Shown here: positions 1-8,127 of the stretch, in pieces
Layout: each line of letters opens with the position of its first letter
Numbering within the stretch: the stretch's first letter is position 1
NCBI GenBank assembly: GCA_016708345.1
Contig: JADJFX010000002.1
Span: forward strand, 372,001 to 436,000
Reading direction: 5' to 3'
Length of the DNA stretch: 64,000 bases
Origin: Candidatus Rhodoferax bjergmarkensis
GTDB taxonomy: Bacteria > Pseudomonadota > Gammaproteobacteria > Burkholderiales > Burkholderiaceae_C
Made by a program: the position numbers and the translations under genes
The notes under the pieces: model-generated
What the model saw: the letters and a program-made list of their open reading frames with translations, nothing else
Databases searched by the model: none
What the model was told of the DNA's origin: nothing

Positions 1-52
1 TTCACGCACGTCCTACCTGCGCAAGTCGCTCCTGATTTTGTAGCGTTTTCAT
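1..52 (+). repeat. Dispersed repeat copy at the window start
   Basis: TCACGCACGTCCTACCTGCG, then CAAGTCGCTCCTGATTTTGT and AGCGTTTTC. The reverse complement matches 48845-48900 at nearly all positions. The copy may extend to the left of the window. Confidence 0.7.
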
Positions 53-159
53 AGTCTGTATCGCTTCCCCTGTGAGTTTGTCAGGCGTTTTTGAACTCAA
101 AATTGACCGATGTCTAAATTTTGACTATATTTGGCCGGATCAACTCAAGCGAGGTATTT

Positions 160-426
160 ATGTCCCTGGCAGAACAAATCAAACCCATTTCGTACCTCAA
201 ATCCAATGCTGCAGATATTGTTAAAGAGTTTGCAACCAACCCTGAATCAATCATCATCACTCAAAACGGGGAGGCGAAGATGGTTGTCATGGACATTGGA
301 GAATACGAAAGGCAGCAGGAAACCATGGCGTTGCTCAAACTTTTGAATCTTGGCAGAAAGGATCTCAAGGAAGGGAAATTTCAATCAGCGGATGATTTCT
401 TCAGTGAAATGGACGCAGAAGCATGA
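160..426 (+). CDS. Type II antitoxin, Phd/YefM family
   Basis: Small acidic protein of 88 residues that matches the Phd/YefM antitoxin pattern: an N-terminal region around 'ISYLKSNAADIV', then 'IITQNGEAKMVVMDI', and a tail that would wrap the toxin. Family members bind their toxin and repress their own promoter. I chose the ATG at 160 because a purine-rich stretch (gcgagg) lies just upstream; an upstream TTG at 121 is also open but has no visible ribosome site. The stop overlaps the start of the next gene by four bases (ATGA), the usual coupling of antitoxin and toxin. No inverted-repeat operator was obvious upstream. Confidence 0.88.
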   Translation: MSLAEQIKPISYLKSNAADIVKEFATNPESIIITQNGEAKMVVMDIGEYERQQETMALLKLLNLGRKDLKEGKFQSADDFFSEMDAEA

Positions 427-752
427 CACGCAATGCAGTCATCCTTGATGGAGCCAAATCAGACTTTCGTGAAATCAAGAAATATGTCAAGAAGCATTTC
501 GGCGACTCAGTTTGGGCGGAGGTCAATAATGAATTTAAAAACACCATCCAGCACATAACAATCAATCCGATGCTTGGTACACAGGTCGAGGAACTTGCCG
601 GATTAGGCTTTGACAACTTCAGAAAAATCCTCGTAAGACAAACACGGGTTGTTTATGAATTCGACAGCCAACAGACAATTGTTCACATGTTTGTCCATAC
701 GAAAAGAGACTTCAAAACGCATTTGGCCAACAGGCTTCTTTCACCTATTTAA
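423..752 (+). CDS. Type II toxin, RelE/ParE superfamily
   Basis: A 109-residue basic protein with the RelE/ParE fold signature: N-terminal helices ('SDFREIKKYVKKHFGD'), then strands around 'NPMLGTQVEELAGLGFDNFRK', 'RVVYEFD' and 'VHMFVHTKRDF'. RelE members cut mRNA on the ribosome while ParE members poison gyrase; the sequence alone does not settle which. It overlaps the Phd/YefM-like antitoxin by 4 bp, so the two form a standard module, possibly a stabilisation cassette or part of an island scar with the nearby tRNA and hipA relic. It appears intact. Confidence 0.85.
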   Translation: MTRNAVILDGAKSDFREIKKYVKKHFGDSVWAEVNNEFKNTIQHITINPMLGTQVEELAGLGFDNFRKILVRQTRVVYEFDSQQTIVHMFVHTKRDFKTHLANRLLSPI

Positions 753-1082
753 AGTGGAAAAGGTGTCAAGTTATGCGTTTCCTTTGACGACTGGGTTGTA
801 AAAATAAGCAATTCAAGTGCCATTTATACTACTATTTTGATAGCTACAAACGCTTATTTCACGTGCGTAAACGGTATATTTTGACCCTGGTTTTGCCGTT
901 GATGCCAAACCTGATTGTCCAGACAGGCTACACCTTGCCGTGCGTCTGCACTGTCTGCGGATTCGCGCCTAGACACGAATGATTTAGAAATGGAATCAGG
1001 TTGATGGGTCTCCATCAGGGTAGATCGGGCCTTCGCCAATCGGGTGCGCTGGGTGGACAGGTCGCGCTCTTGCTCCACGTGT
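753..1082. other. Intergenic stretch with one dispersed repeat, otherwise unexplained
   Basis: Contains a copy of the dispersed repeat at about 828-885. The remainder (about 890-1080) has an open frame on the minus strand that I cannot assign to any family. It may be a decayed gene; I see no promoter or terminator in it. Confidence 0.4.
828..885 (+). repeat. Dispersed repeat copy downstream of the toxin-antitoxin pair
   Basis: ACTACTATTTTGATAGCTAC, then AAACGCTTATTTCACGTGCG and TAAACGG. It shows the TAGC palindrome and the CACGTGCG arm. Confidence 0.65.
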
Positions 1083-1442
1083 TCACGCCAAATACAGCGC
1101 CACCAAACCCAAGGCCGCAGGTACGGTTTGTACAAACAGAATTCGGATGTGAACTGTGCAGGCACCCCAGATGCCTGCTATGGCAACGCAGGCTAATCCA
1201 TAGACGGTGAATGCGTGTGCGGTCGCGGTATCGGGCAGCAAGAACCCGCAAGCCAGTGCAATGGCCAGAAAGCCGTTGTAGCAGCCTTGGTTTGACATGG
1301 CAGGTGCCATCATGTCGGCTTGCTCGCGGCTCAGACCAAACACCTTGCGGCCCCGGCTCTTAAACAGCACGGTTTCCAGCAAAAAGATGTAAACATGGAT
1401 GAAAAAAACCAGTGCGGCGATGACTTTGGCGGCAATAAGCAT
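1083..1442 (-). CDS. DUF1304 family inner-membrane protein
   Basis: A 119-residue hydrophobic protein with about four membrane spans. The pattern fits DUF1304: an N-terminal span after 'MLIAAKVIAALVFFIHVYI', then 'FLLETVLF', the conserved loop 'SRGRKVFGLSREQ' and 'NQGCYNGFLA', and a C-terminal helix 'VQTVPAALGLVALYLA'. The function of the family is not established. The ATG at 1442 is preferred to the longer frame (to 1517) because an AAGGAAATG-type ribosome site lies immediately upstream and the extra residues are not hydrophobic. The gene appears monocistronic. Confidence 0.85.
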   Translation of the reverse strand: MLIAAKVIAALVFFIHVYIFLLETVLFKSRGRKVFGLSREQADMMAPAMSNQGCYNGFLAIALACGFLLPDTATAHAFTVYGLACVAIAGIWGACTVHIRILFVQTVPAALGLVALYLA

Positions 1443-1630
1443 TTCATTTCCTTGAAAAACGGGGTGGAGTAAGGATTGTGCGCCCGGCTTGCGTGCATTC
1501 CTGCGGGCAAAAGTCACGCTGTGAGGTGGAGGGAATACGCAGTAGATTGCCGCAATAGAAAAACTGGTGCAACAGCAGGCGCAAGTGATGGGGGAGCGCA
1601 GGGCGTTTTGAAGGGCTTACAACAGGTGTA

Positions 1631-1704
1631 TGGAGCGGGTGATGAGAATCGAACTCACGTATCGAGCTTGGGAAGCTAGCGTTCTACCATTGAACTACAC
1701 CCGC
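1631..1704 (-). tRNA. tRNA-Gly (anticodon CCC), CCA encoded
   Basis: The minus strand folds into a cloverleaf: acceptor stem GCGGGTG/CACCCGC (7 perfect pairs), discriminator T, encoded CCA, T-loop TTCGATT, and anticodon loop TTCCCAA giving CCC. The anticodon stem CTAGC/GCTCG has one U-C mismatch at the second pair, where G-U or a Watson-Crick pair would be expected. Otherwise the tRNA looks functional and would read GGG codons. Confidence 0.93.
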
Positions 1705-1928
1705 GTTTTGTAAGTTGTTGATTTCGTTGATGTTATTTAAGTACTTGATTTTTCTAGGTTTTTTTCAATATACCTACGCTCAAGTTCTGTATCGACGCTT
1801 ATCAAAACCTATCTGCACCTTCATTCTAGGCGTAGGTTTGGGCGTTTCTGCCTATGCCCTGAACTGTTTAAGAGTATATCCAATGCACTTTGATGAACGC
1901 GCCGCCAAACTGCTCAAACCTAAGCCGG

Positions 1929-2318
1929 TCAACCCTGCCCAATACAAATCTCACCCGGTGCGCCGTAAAACGCAAACCGATTCAGGAATTGCCATCGCCA
2001 GAAATATTGGCGATCGACTTAACTCAAGTTGGCTTCGTCACAGACGGTGCTTCACGCCTGCTCAATCAGCTTGACTTGGGTGGTGACGATGCCAATGGCA
2101 TCCTCTGGTCTGAGCAAAAAGACGGGCGCGGCTGCAATGCATGAAGTTACTTGGCTGCGGCGATTTCTGCCATAAATCAGCATGGCCTGCGATGCCTCTT
2201 GGCCTGCGCGTGCTTGCTGGCAAATATCGTAGGCTGGCGTCAACGCCAGATGGTGGCCTTCCCAGAACGCTGCATGGTTGCGGGCGTGAATTTGGCAACC
2301 AGCAATTCGATCGTCCAT
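1929..2318 (-). pseudogene. C-terminal remnant of a HipA-family kinase toxin
   Basis: The minus-strand frame reads the C-terminal HipA pattern 'RNHAAFWEGHHLALTPAYDI', 'ASQAMLIYGRNRRSQ' and 'AAPVFLL'. After a TGA at 2052-2054, the same frame continues with 'STVCDEANLS', a TAA at 2019-2021, then 'VDRQYFWRWQFLNRFAFYG', which is the usual HipA end. TGA sits where Trp is expected (TGG to TGA) and TAA where Glu is expected (GAA to TAA). HipA enzymes are Ser/Thr kinases of toxin-antitoxin systems. The N-terminal two thirds are absent, so this is a true relic rather than a sequencing slip. Confidence 0.8.
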
Positions 2319-2424
2319 TAAATTGAGCGTGATTGGAAGTGACAGGGAAATTGAGAGCGGTGGCGTACCAGCTACCGCGTCAGCGGTTTTGTGTGATGCC
2401 AGCTATGACTAGCATAAACAAAGC

Positions 2425-3723
2425 TCAGCGCGTGACATAACCCATGGTTTGCGGCAGCCACAGCACAATCTGAGGGAACATGGTGATGGCCAGCAACAGC
2501 CCCAGCAGCATGAGAAAAAACGGCCAGCCTTCACGCATCATCTCGCCAATCGGAATACCGGTGAGGGCCTTGGTCACGAACAGCAGCATGCCAAACGGCG
2601 GGTGAATCAGGCCAATCATCATGTTGAGCACCACCAGCACACCAAAATGCACAAGGTCCACCCCCAGCAGCTTGGCCGCTGGCAGCAGCATGGGCACAAA
2701 CACCAGCAGCAGCACCGACACATCCAGAAAACAGCCCAGCGCCAGAAACATCACGTTCACCAGCAGCAAAAATTTGAGCTGAGACAGGTGCATGCTGTCC
2801 ACCCACTGCGCCATGGCTTGGGGTACACCCTCGGCGGTGAAGGCGTAGTTGAGCATGAAGGAACCCGCCAAAATAATGGTGATGACAGCGCTGCCCCGGG
2901 TGGACTCCATCACCACGCCCCAAAAACTGCGCCAGTTCAACGCCCGGTACACCACACCAGCCAGAATCAAGGCGTGCAAGGCGGCCACCGCTGCGGCTTC
3001 GGTGGGCGTGAAAGCGCCCGAGTAGATCCCGCCCAAAAGCACAATCGGCATCGACAAGGGCAGGGCACCCCGGTACAAAATGGCCGGCCATTGACGCAGC
3101 GGCACCTTGGGCTCACGCGGCATGTTGCGCTTGGTGGCAATAAAGTGCACCACCACCATCATCAGCACCGCCATCAGGAAACCCGGCACCACACCGCCCA
3201 AAAAGAGCGCCCCTACCGACGCACCGGACACCAGGGCGTAAATCACCATCGGAATGGATGGAGGAATGATCGGCCCCAAGGTGGCGCTGGCCACCACCAC
3301 AGCACCGGCAAAGCCGCGTGAATACTCCGGTTTTTTGAGCATCTGGCGAATCGTGACCAAGCCGGGGCCGGCCGCGTCGGCAATCGCGCTGCCGCTCATG
3401 CCGGAAAAAATCACACTCACCAAAATGTCCACCTGGGCCAGACCACCGCGCAGGCGGCCCACCAGAATGCGGCAAAAGTCAAAAATGCGTTCGCTCACCG
3501 TGCCCGCGTTCATGATGTTGGCGGCAAACACAAACAGCGGCACTGCCAGCAGCACATAGCTGTTGTACAGCCCGTTGCACACCTGCTCGGCCACCAAGCC
3601 AATGTCTTGCCGCTTGACCAGCAGGTAGGCAATGCCGCTGGCCAGCATGCTAAATCCAATTGGCATGCGCAGCAGCATGCCCGCTACCAGCGTCAGCACC
3701 AAGATGGAGAGGGCCAGGGTCAT
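2425..3723 (-). CDS. dctM: TRAP transporter large permease (DctM)
   Basis: A 432-residue multispanning protein of the DctM family, the large membrane subunit of tripartite ATP-independent periplasmic transporters. Typical stretches are 'MPIGFSMLASGIAYLL', 'FSGMSGSAIADAAGPG', 'ATLGPIIPPSIPMVIY' and 'FTPTEAAAVAALHA'; length and about twelve hydrophobic segments fit the family. It carries the cation-coupled transport path. The start is the ATG at 3723, overlapping the stop of dctQ by four bases (ATGA); a longer frame to 3831 lacks support. It is last in the dctP-dctQ-dctM operon. The substrate cannot be read from the sequence. Confidence 0.94.
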   Translation of the reverse strand: MTLALSILVLTLVAGMLLRMPIGFSMLASGIAYLLVKRQDIGLVAEQVCNGLYNSYVLLAVPLFVFAANIMNAGTVSERIFDFCRILVGRLRGGLAQVDILVSVIFSGMSGSAIADAAGPGLVTIRQMLKKPEYSRGFAGAVVVASATLGPIIPPSIPMVIYALVSGASVGALFLGGVVPGFLMAVLMMVVVHFIATKRNMPREPKVPLRQWPAILYRGALPLSMPIVLLGGIYSGAFTPTEAAAVAALHALILAGVVYRALNWRSFWGVVMESTRGSAVITIILAGSFMLNYAFTAEGVPQAMAQWVDSMHLSQLKFLLLVNVMFLALGCFLDVSVLLLVFVPMLLPAAKLLGVDLVHFGVLVVLNMMIGLIHPPFGMLLFVTKALTGIPIGEMMREGWPFFLMLLGLLLAITMFPQIVLWLPQTMGYVTR

Positions 3724-4199
3724 AACCGCAGCTCGGCTTCCAGGCCACGGCCCTTCAGCGCGCACCAGATCGCCCAGCTGCTGCGCACCACCAGCGCGGC
3801 CAGCAAGAGCACAAAGGGCAAATAAATCCACATGAACGGCACGCTGAGCACGGGCGAGCTTTCTCGTGCCATGAAGTGCACGTAATCCCAGCTCGCAGGC
3901 AGGCCGACCAGCGCCAGACCTCCAATCAGGGTGTGGCCCATGATCTGCATCACTTGGCGGGCACGCCGTCCCACGCTGTTCCAGACCAGGTCGAACACCA
4001 CATGTTCACGCTCGGGCACCACCACGGCGCAAGCCCACAAAATGACCCAGACGTACAAAATCACCGCCGCTTCATCAGTCCAAGGCAAGGGTTTGTTGAA
4101 ACCAAAGCGGGCCGCGATCTGCACGATAAAGACGATGAACATCGTCAAGAACAAAGCCCCCCCAATGACATTGGCGGCGCTCTTGAACCAGCGGGTCAT
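3720..4199 (-). CDS. dctQ: TRAP transporter small permease (DctQ)
   Basis: A 159-residue protein with four hydrophobic segments, the size and topology of DctQ. The family marker regions are visible: 'LFLTMFIVFIVQIAARF' as the first span, 'LPWTDEAAVILYVWVI' in the conserved second part and 'VVPEREHVVFDLVW'. DctQ joins the large permease and is needed for transport by the complex at the inner membrane. It lies 12 bases after dctP and overlaps dctM by four bases, so the three are almost certainly co-transcribed and translationally coupled. Confidence 0.92.
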   Translation of the reverse strand: MTRWFKSAANVIGGALFLTMFIVFIVQIAARFGFNKPLPWTDEAAVILYVWVILWACAVVVPEREHVVFDLVWNSVGRRARQVMQIMGHTLIGGLALVGLPASWDYVHFMARESSPVLSVPFMWIYLPFVLLLAALVVRSSWAIWCALKGRGLEAELRL

Positions 4200-4211
4200 G
4201 TTTGCCTTGGC

Positions 4212-5216
4212 CTACTTCGTGGCGTTGATGCGGTCGAGCAGGCCCTTGGGCCAGACCTTGGCGTAATCCGAATTGAGGTAAGTGGCTTGCACAGATTTGT
4301 GGAAAGCTGTGACGTCAGGGGTCGTCACTTGCAAACCTTGCTTCTTGAAAAACTCCACCAACTGGGCTTCTTCCTTGAGGCGGTTCTCGTTGTTGAACGT
4401 GGCAGCAGCTTGCGCGGCGGTAATGACTTTTTGCTGCTGCGCGGGATTCAGGGCATTGAAGCTCTTGTTGGAAATGGCAATAAAGAGACCGTCCACCAGA
4501 TGGCTGGTCAGGACGATCTGCTTGGTGACTTCATAAAACTTGGCCGCACGCACCGAGGGCAGGGGATTGTCTTGCCCGTCAATGGTGCCGGTCTTGAGGC
4601 CCAGATACACCTCGCCAAAAGCCAGCGGGGTGGCCGTTGCGCCCAGGGATTCACCCAGAAACAGCCAGTCTTTGGAGCCCGGCATGCGCAGCTTCACGCC
4701 TTTGAGATCAGCCGGGGTTTTGACGTTTCTGACTTCGCGCAGATTGAGCTGGCGCGTGCCCAGGTAGGCGGTGGCCAGTGGTGTGATGTCCATTTTGCTG
4801 GAGACGGTTTTGAACAGTTCCGCGCCAATCGGGCCGTTGAAGATTTTTTGCTGCTGCGCCGGGTCGCGCACCACATAACCGGCGGTAAAAATTGAAAACT
4901 CTGGTACCTGCTTGGCAATGTCCGCCGCAGACACGGTGCTCAGCTCCAGGTTGCCCCGCGCCATGGCGGCGGGCTCCGCACCTTGCTTGAACAGGGCGGC
5001 GTTCAGGTTGATTTGCACGTCAAACTCGCCCGGTGCGCTTTTGTCCAGCGACTCCTTGAACACGGTCCACATTTTGGCGTGCCAGTCATCGGGCACGGCG
5101 GGTGTGGAGATGCGCAGCAGCGTTTTGGCGTTTGCAAAACTGGGTGCTGCCAGGGCCATCAGGAGCGCTGCGCCCCCAAGCAGGGTGAACCGACGGGTGA
5201 AAAGTTTGCGAATCAT
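4212..5216 (-). CDS. dctP: TRAP transporter substrate-binding protein (DctP)
   Basis: A 334-residue periplasmic binding protein. From the ATG at 5216 it begins with 'MIRKLFTRRFTLLGGAALL' and a hydrophobic segment ending ANA, a signal peptide with a twin-arginine-like start. Diagnostic DctP features follow: 'LRMPGSKDWLFLGESLGA', 'TPLAFGEVYLGLKTGTIDGQ' and 'DNPLPSV'. The Arg in the LRMP segment normally contacts the carboxylate of the ligand, so an organic acid is likely, though not specified. A longer frame to 5303 adds an unlikely leader. It is first in the dctPQM operon, divergent from alaS. Confidence 0.93.
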   Translation of the reverse strand: MIRKLFTRRFTLLGGAALLMALAAPSFANAKTLLRISTPAVPDDWHAKMWTVFKESLDKSAPGEFDVQINLNAALFKQGAEPAAMARGNLELSTVSAADIAKQVPEFSIFTAGYVVRDPAQQQKIFNGPIGAELFKTVSSKMDITPLATAYLGTRQLNLREVRNVKTPADLKGVKLRMPGSKDWLFLGESLGATATPLAFGEVYLGLKTGTIDGQDNPLPSVRAAKFYEVTKQIVLTSHLVDGLFIAISNKSFNALNPAQQQKVITAAQAAATFNNENRLKEEAQLVEFFKKQGLQVTTPDVTAFHKSVQATYLNSDYAKVWPKGLLDRINATK

Positions 5217-5329
5217 TCGTGTAGGTGGGGCTGATGAAATGAAAGGGAGACCCAAGGAAAGCAATAGGAAGCCAATGGGCCGGGCGATAATACTAGGCTT
5301 CATTGCCCCTAGCTCAGAGAACCACTGCC

Positions 5330-7954
5330 ATGACCCAGCCTGCCATGAGTGTCGCCGACATTCGCCAAATCTTTCTTGACTTCTTTGCCTCCAAGGGCCA
5401 CACCGTGGTGGCCTCCAGCCCGCTGGTGCCGGGCAACGATCCCACGCTGATGTTCACCAACTCGGGCATGGTGCAGTTCAAGGACGTGTTTTTGGGTACC
5501 GACAAGCGCTCCTACGTGCGCGCCGCTTCCGTGCAAGCCTGCTTGCGTGCTGGCGGCAAGCACAACGACCTGGAAAACGTAGGCTACACCGCGCGCCACC
5601 ATACGTTTTTTGAAATGCTGGGCAACTGGAGTTTTGGCGACTATTTCAAGCGCGACTCGCTCAAGTGGGGCTGGGAGTTGCTGACGCAGGTCTACAAGCT
5701 GCCACCGGAGAAACTGCTGGCCACCGTTTACCACGAAGACGACGAAGCCTACGACATCTGGACCAAGGAGATTGGCTTGCCAGCGGACCGGGTGATCCGC
5801 ATCGGCGACAACAAGGGCAAAAAATACGCGTCCGACAACTTCTGGATGATGGCCGACACCGGCCCCTGCGGCCCTTGCAGCGAGATTTTTTACGACCACG
5901 GCGATCACATCCCCGGCGGCCCCCCGGGCAGCCCCGGTGAAGATGGCGACCGCTTCATCGAAATCTGGAACCACGTGTTCATGCAGTTCGACATGCAGAG
6001 CGACGGCAGCGTGGTCAAGCTGCCCGCGCCGTGCGTAGACACCGGCATGGGCCTGGAGCGCCTGGCCGCCATCTTGCAACATGTGCACAGCAACTACGAA
6101 ATTGACATTTTTGACGCGCTCATCAAAGCCGCAGCACGTGAAACCGGCTGTACGGACTTGGACAACAAGAGTTTGCGCGTCATAGCCGACCACATCCGCG
6201 CCACTGCCTTTTTGGTGAGCGATGGCGTGACGCCGTCCAATGAAGGGCGCGGTTATGTGCAGCGCCGCATCATCCGCCGCGCCATTCGCCACGGCTACAA
6301 GCTGGGCAAAAAGACGCCGTTTTTCCACAAACTGGTGGCCGATCTGGCCGCGCTGATGGGCAACGCCTACCCCAAGCTCAAGTCGGACGAAAAACGCATC
6401 ACCGACATCCTCAAGGCAGAAGAAGAACGCTTTTTTGAAACCCTTGAAAATGGCATGCAGATTCTGGATGCCGCACTGGAAGGCGGCGTCAAGGTGCTGC
6501 CGGGCGAGGTGGCTTTCAAATTGCACGACACCTTTGGTTTTCCGCTTGATCTGTCGGCGGACGTGTGCCGTGAGCGCGATTTGAGCGTGGACGAGGCCGG
6601 TTTCGCTAGCGCCATGGAGCAGCAAAAGGCCAAGGGACGCGCCGCAGGCAAGTTCAAAATGGACCGGGCACTGGACTACAGCGGCGACAGCAACGATTTT
6701 GTGGGCTACGAACACCTCACGGATACTACAAAAGTTATAGCTCTCTACGCAGATGGAATAAGCGCAAACGAGCTAAAAGCCGGTCAAAACGGCGTGGTGG
6801 TACTGAGCAGCACCCCGTTTTACAGCGAAAGCGGTGGCCAGGTTGGGGACCAAGGCTCCATCTTCTGTGATTCAGCCTGGTTTGAAGTAGAAGACACCCA
6901 AAAAATCAAGGCCGACGTGTTTGGCCACCACGGCAGCCTCAAAACTGGCGTGCTCAAGGTGGGCGATAGCGTCACTGCCCACGTCAACGCGGTGGCCCGC
7001 GCGGCTACCGAGCGCAACCACAGCGTGACCCATTTGATGCACAAAGCCCTGCGCGAAGTGCTGGGCGAACATGTGCAGCAAAAAGGCTCACTGGTCAACC
7101 CCGAGCGCACCCGCTTCGACTTTGCCCACAACGCCCCGGTCACAGACGCCCAAATCCGCGAGATCGAGGCGCGTGTCAATGCCGAGATTCTGAGCAACGC
7201 CGAATCGCAAGCACGCGTAATGGACATTGAGTCGGCCCAGGCCACCGGAGCCATGATGCTGTTTGGCGAAAAATACGGCGAGACCGTGCGTGTGATGGAC
7301 ATTGGTGCCAGCCGCGAGCTGTGTGGCGGCACCCACGTGGCCCGCACCGGCGACATCGGCCTGTTCAAGGTGGTGGCCGAGAGTGGCGTGGCCTCCGGCG
7401 TGCGACGGATTGAGGCCGTGACTGGCCAGAACGCCTTGACCTACCTGCAGCAACTCGAAGACACCGTGACCCAGGTTGCCGGTGCCCTCAAAGCGCCGGT
7501 GGTCGAGGTCAATGAGCGCATTCACACCGTGCTCGACCACGTCAAGGCGCTGGAAAAAGAAGTGGCCGCCCTCAAAGGCAAACTCGCCAGCGCCCAGGGC
7601 GACGAACTGGTGACCCAGGCGGTGGACGTGAAGGGCGTCAAGGTGCTGGTGGCCACATTGACCGGCGCTGACACCAAGACCCTGCGCGAGAGCATGGACA
7701 AACTCAAGGACAAGCTCAAAACCGCCGTCATTTTGCTGGCGGTGGTGGAGGGCGACAAGGTGCAACTGGCCGCTGGCGTCACCCCGGACAGCACCGGCAA
7801 GGTCAAGGCCGGTGAGCTGGTCAACTTCGTGGCCCAACAGGTGGGCGGCAAAGGCGGTGGCAAGCCCGACATGGCCATGGCCGGCGGCACCGAGCCGGCC
7901 AAGCTGGCGGGGGCCTTGAGCAGCGTGATGGGCTGGGTGACTGCCAAGCTGTAA
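5330..7954 (+). CDS. alaS: Alanyl-tRNA synthetase
   Basis: A class II synthetase of about 874 residues (E. coli 876) that charges tRNA-Ala. Visible blocks are 'TNSGMVQFKDVFLG', 'RHHTFFEMLGNWSFGDYF' (motif 2 region), 'DTGMGLERLAAI' (motif 3), the editing-domain zinc ligands 'HSVTHLMHKAL' and 'CGGTHVARTGDIG', and the C-terminal glycine-rich 'GGKGGGKPDMAMAGG'. I chose ATG 5330; ATG 5345 would also agree with relatives and neither has a strong ribosome site. A dispersed-repeat copy lies inside the gene (about 6722-6782, encoding 'TTKVIALYADGISANELKA') without interrupting the frame. Confidence 0.97.
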   Translation: MTQPAMSVADIRQIFLDFFASKGHTVVASSPLVPGNDPTLMFTNSGMVQFKDVFLGTDKRSYVRAASVQACLRAGGKHNDLENVGYTARHHTFFEMLGNWSFGDYFKRDSLKWGWELLTQVYKLPPEKLLATVYHEDDEAYDIWTKEIGLPADRVIRIGDNKGKKYASDNFWMMADTGPCGPCSEIFYDHGDHIPGGPPGSPGEDGDRFIEIWNHVFMQFDMQSDGSVVKLPAPCVDTGMGLERLAAILQHVHSNYEIDIFDALIKAAARETGCTDLDNKSLRVIADHIRATAFLVSDGVTPSNEGRGYVQRRIIRRAIRHGYKLGKKTPFFHKLVADLAALMGNAYPKLKSDEKRITDILKAEEERFFETLENGMQILDAALEGGVKVLPGEVAFKLHDTFGFPLDLSADVCRERDLSVDEAGFASAMEQQKAKGRAAGKFKMDRALDYSGDSNDFVGYEHLTDTTKVIALYADGISANELKAGQNGVVVLSSTPFYSESGGQVGDQGSIFCDSAWFEVEDTQKIKADVFGHHGSLKTGVLKVGDSVTAHVNAVARAATERNHSVTHLMHKALREVLGEHVQQKGSLVNPERTRFDFAHNAPVTDAQIREIEARVNAEILSNAESQARVMDIESAQATGAMMLFGEKYGETVRVMDIGASRELCGGTHVARTGDIGLFKVVAESGVASGVRRIEAVTGQNALTYLQQLEDTVTQVAGALKAPVVEVNERIHTVLDHVKALEKEVAALKGKLASAQGDELVTQAVDVKGVKVLVATLTGADTKTLRESMDKLKDKLKTAVILLAVVEGDKVQLAAGVTPDSTGKVKAGELVNFVAQQVGGKGGGKPDMAMAGGTEPAKLAGALSSVMGWVTAKL
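6722..6782 (+). repeat. Dispersed repeat copy inside alaS
   Basis: Reads ACTACAAAAGTTATAGCT followed by CTACGCAGATGGAATAAGCG and then AAACGAGCTAAAA. The arrangement of a TAGC-palindrome and a GCG-containing arm matches the other copies. It is read through in frame within alaS. Confidence 0.6.
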
Positions 7955-7974
7955 CTTGCCTGGGTTTGACCTGT

Positions 7975-8028
7975 TTTTGCTATTGTATTTATAGCTGCTC
8001 GCGCAGGTTTTATATGCGCCAGGGCCTG
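7975..8028 (+). repeat. Dispersed repeat copy downstream of alaS
   Basis: Intergenic copy reading TTGCTATTGTATTTATAGC, then TGCTCGCGCAGGTTTTATAT and GCGCCAGGG. It is one of the least degenerate copies and shows both inverted-repeat parts (GCTAT...ATAGC and GCGC...GCGC). Confidence 0.7.
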
Positions 8029-8127
8029 ATTTGCCATTGAACTTTGGCCAACTTCTGCCTGCGCTTGGGTCGCCTTGTTTTGGGCTGGCCAGTGCGATCA
8101 TGGTCACACCCATGCATTATTTTCAAA

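Noticed and set aside
1715..2074. Plus-strand ORF of 119 codons after the tRNA
   Set aside because: Its second half is antisense to the recognisable hipA relic, it lacks a ribosome site, and the N-terminus is AT-rich non-coding sequence.
2449..3321. Long plus-strand open frame of 290 codons opposite dctM
   Set aside because: It is His/Gln-rich and antisense to a clear TRAP permease; it arises from the GC-rich codon pattern of the real gene.
5309..6715. Minus-strand open frame of 468 codons opposite alaS
   Set aside because: It is a shadow of alaS with no start context and a composition unlike proteins.
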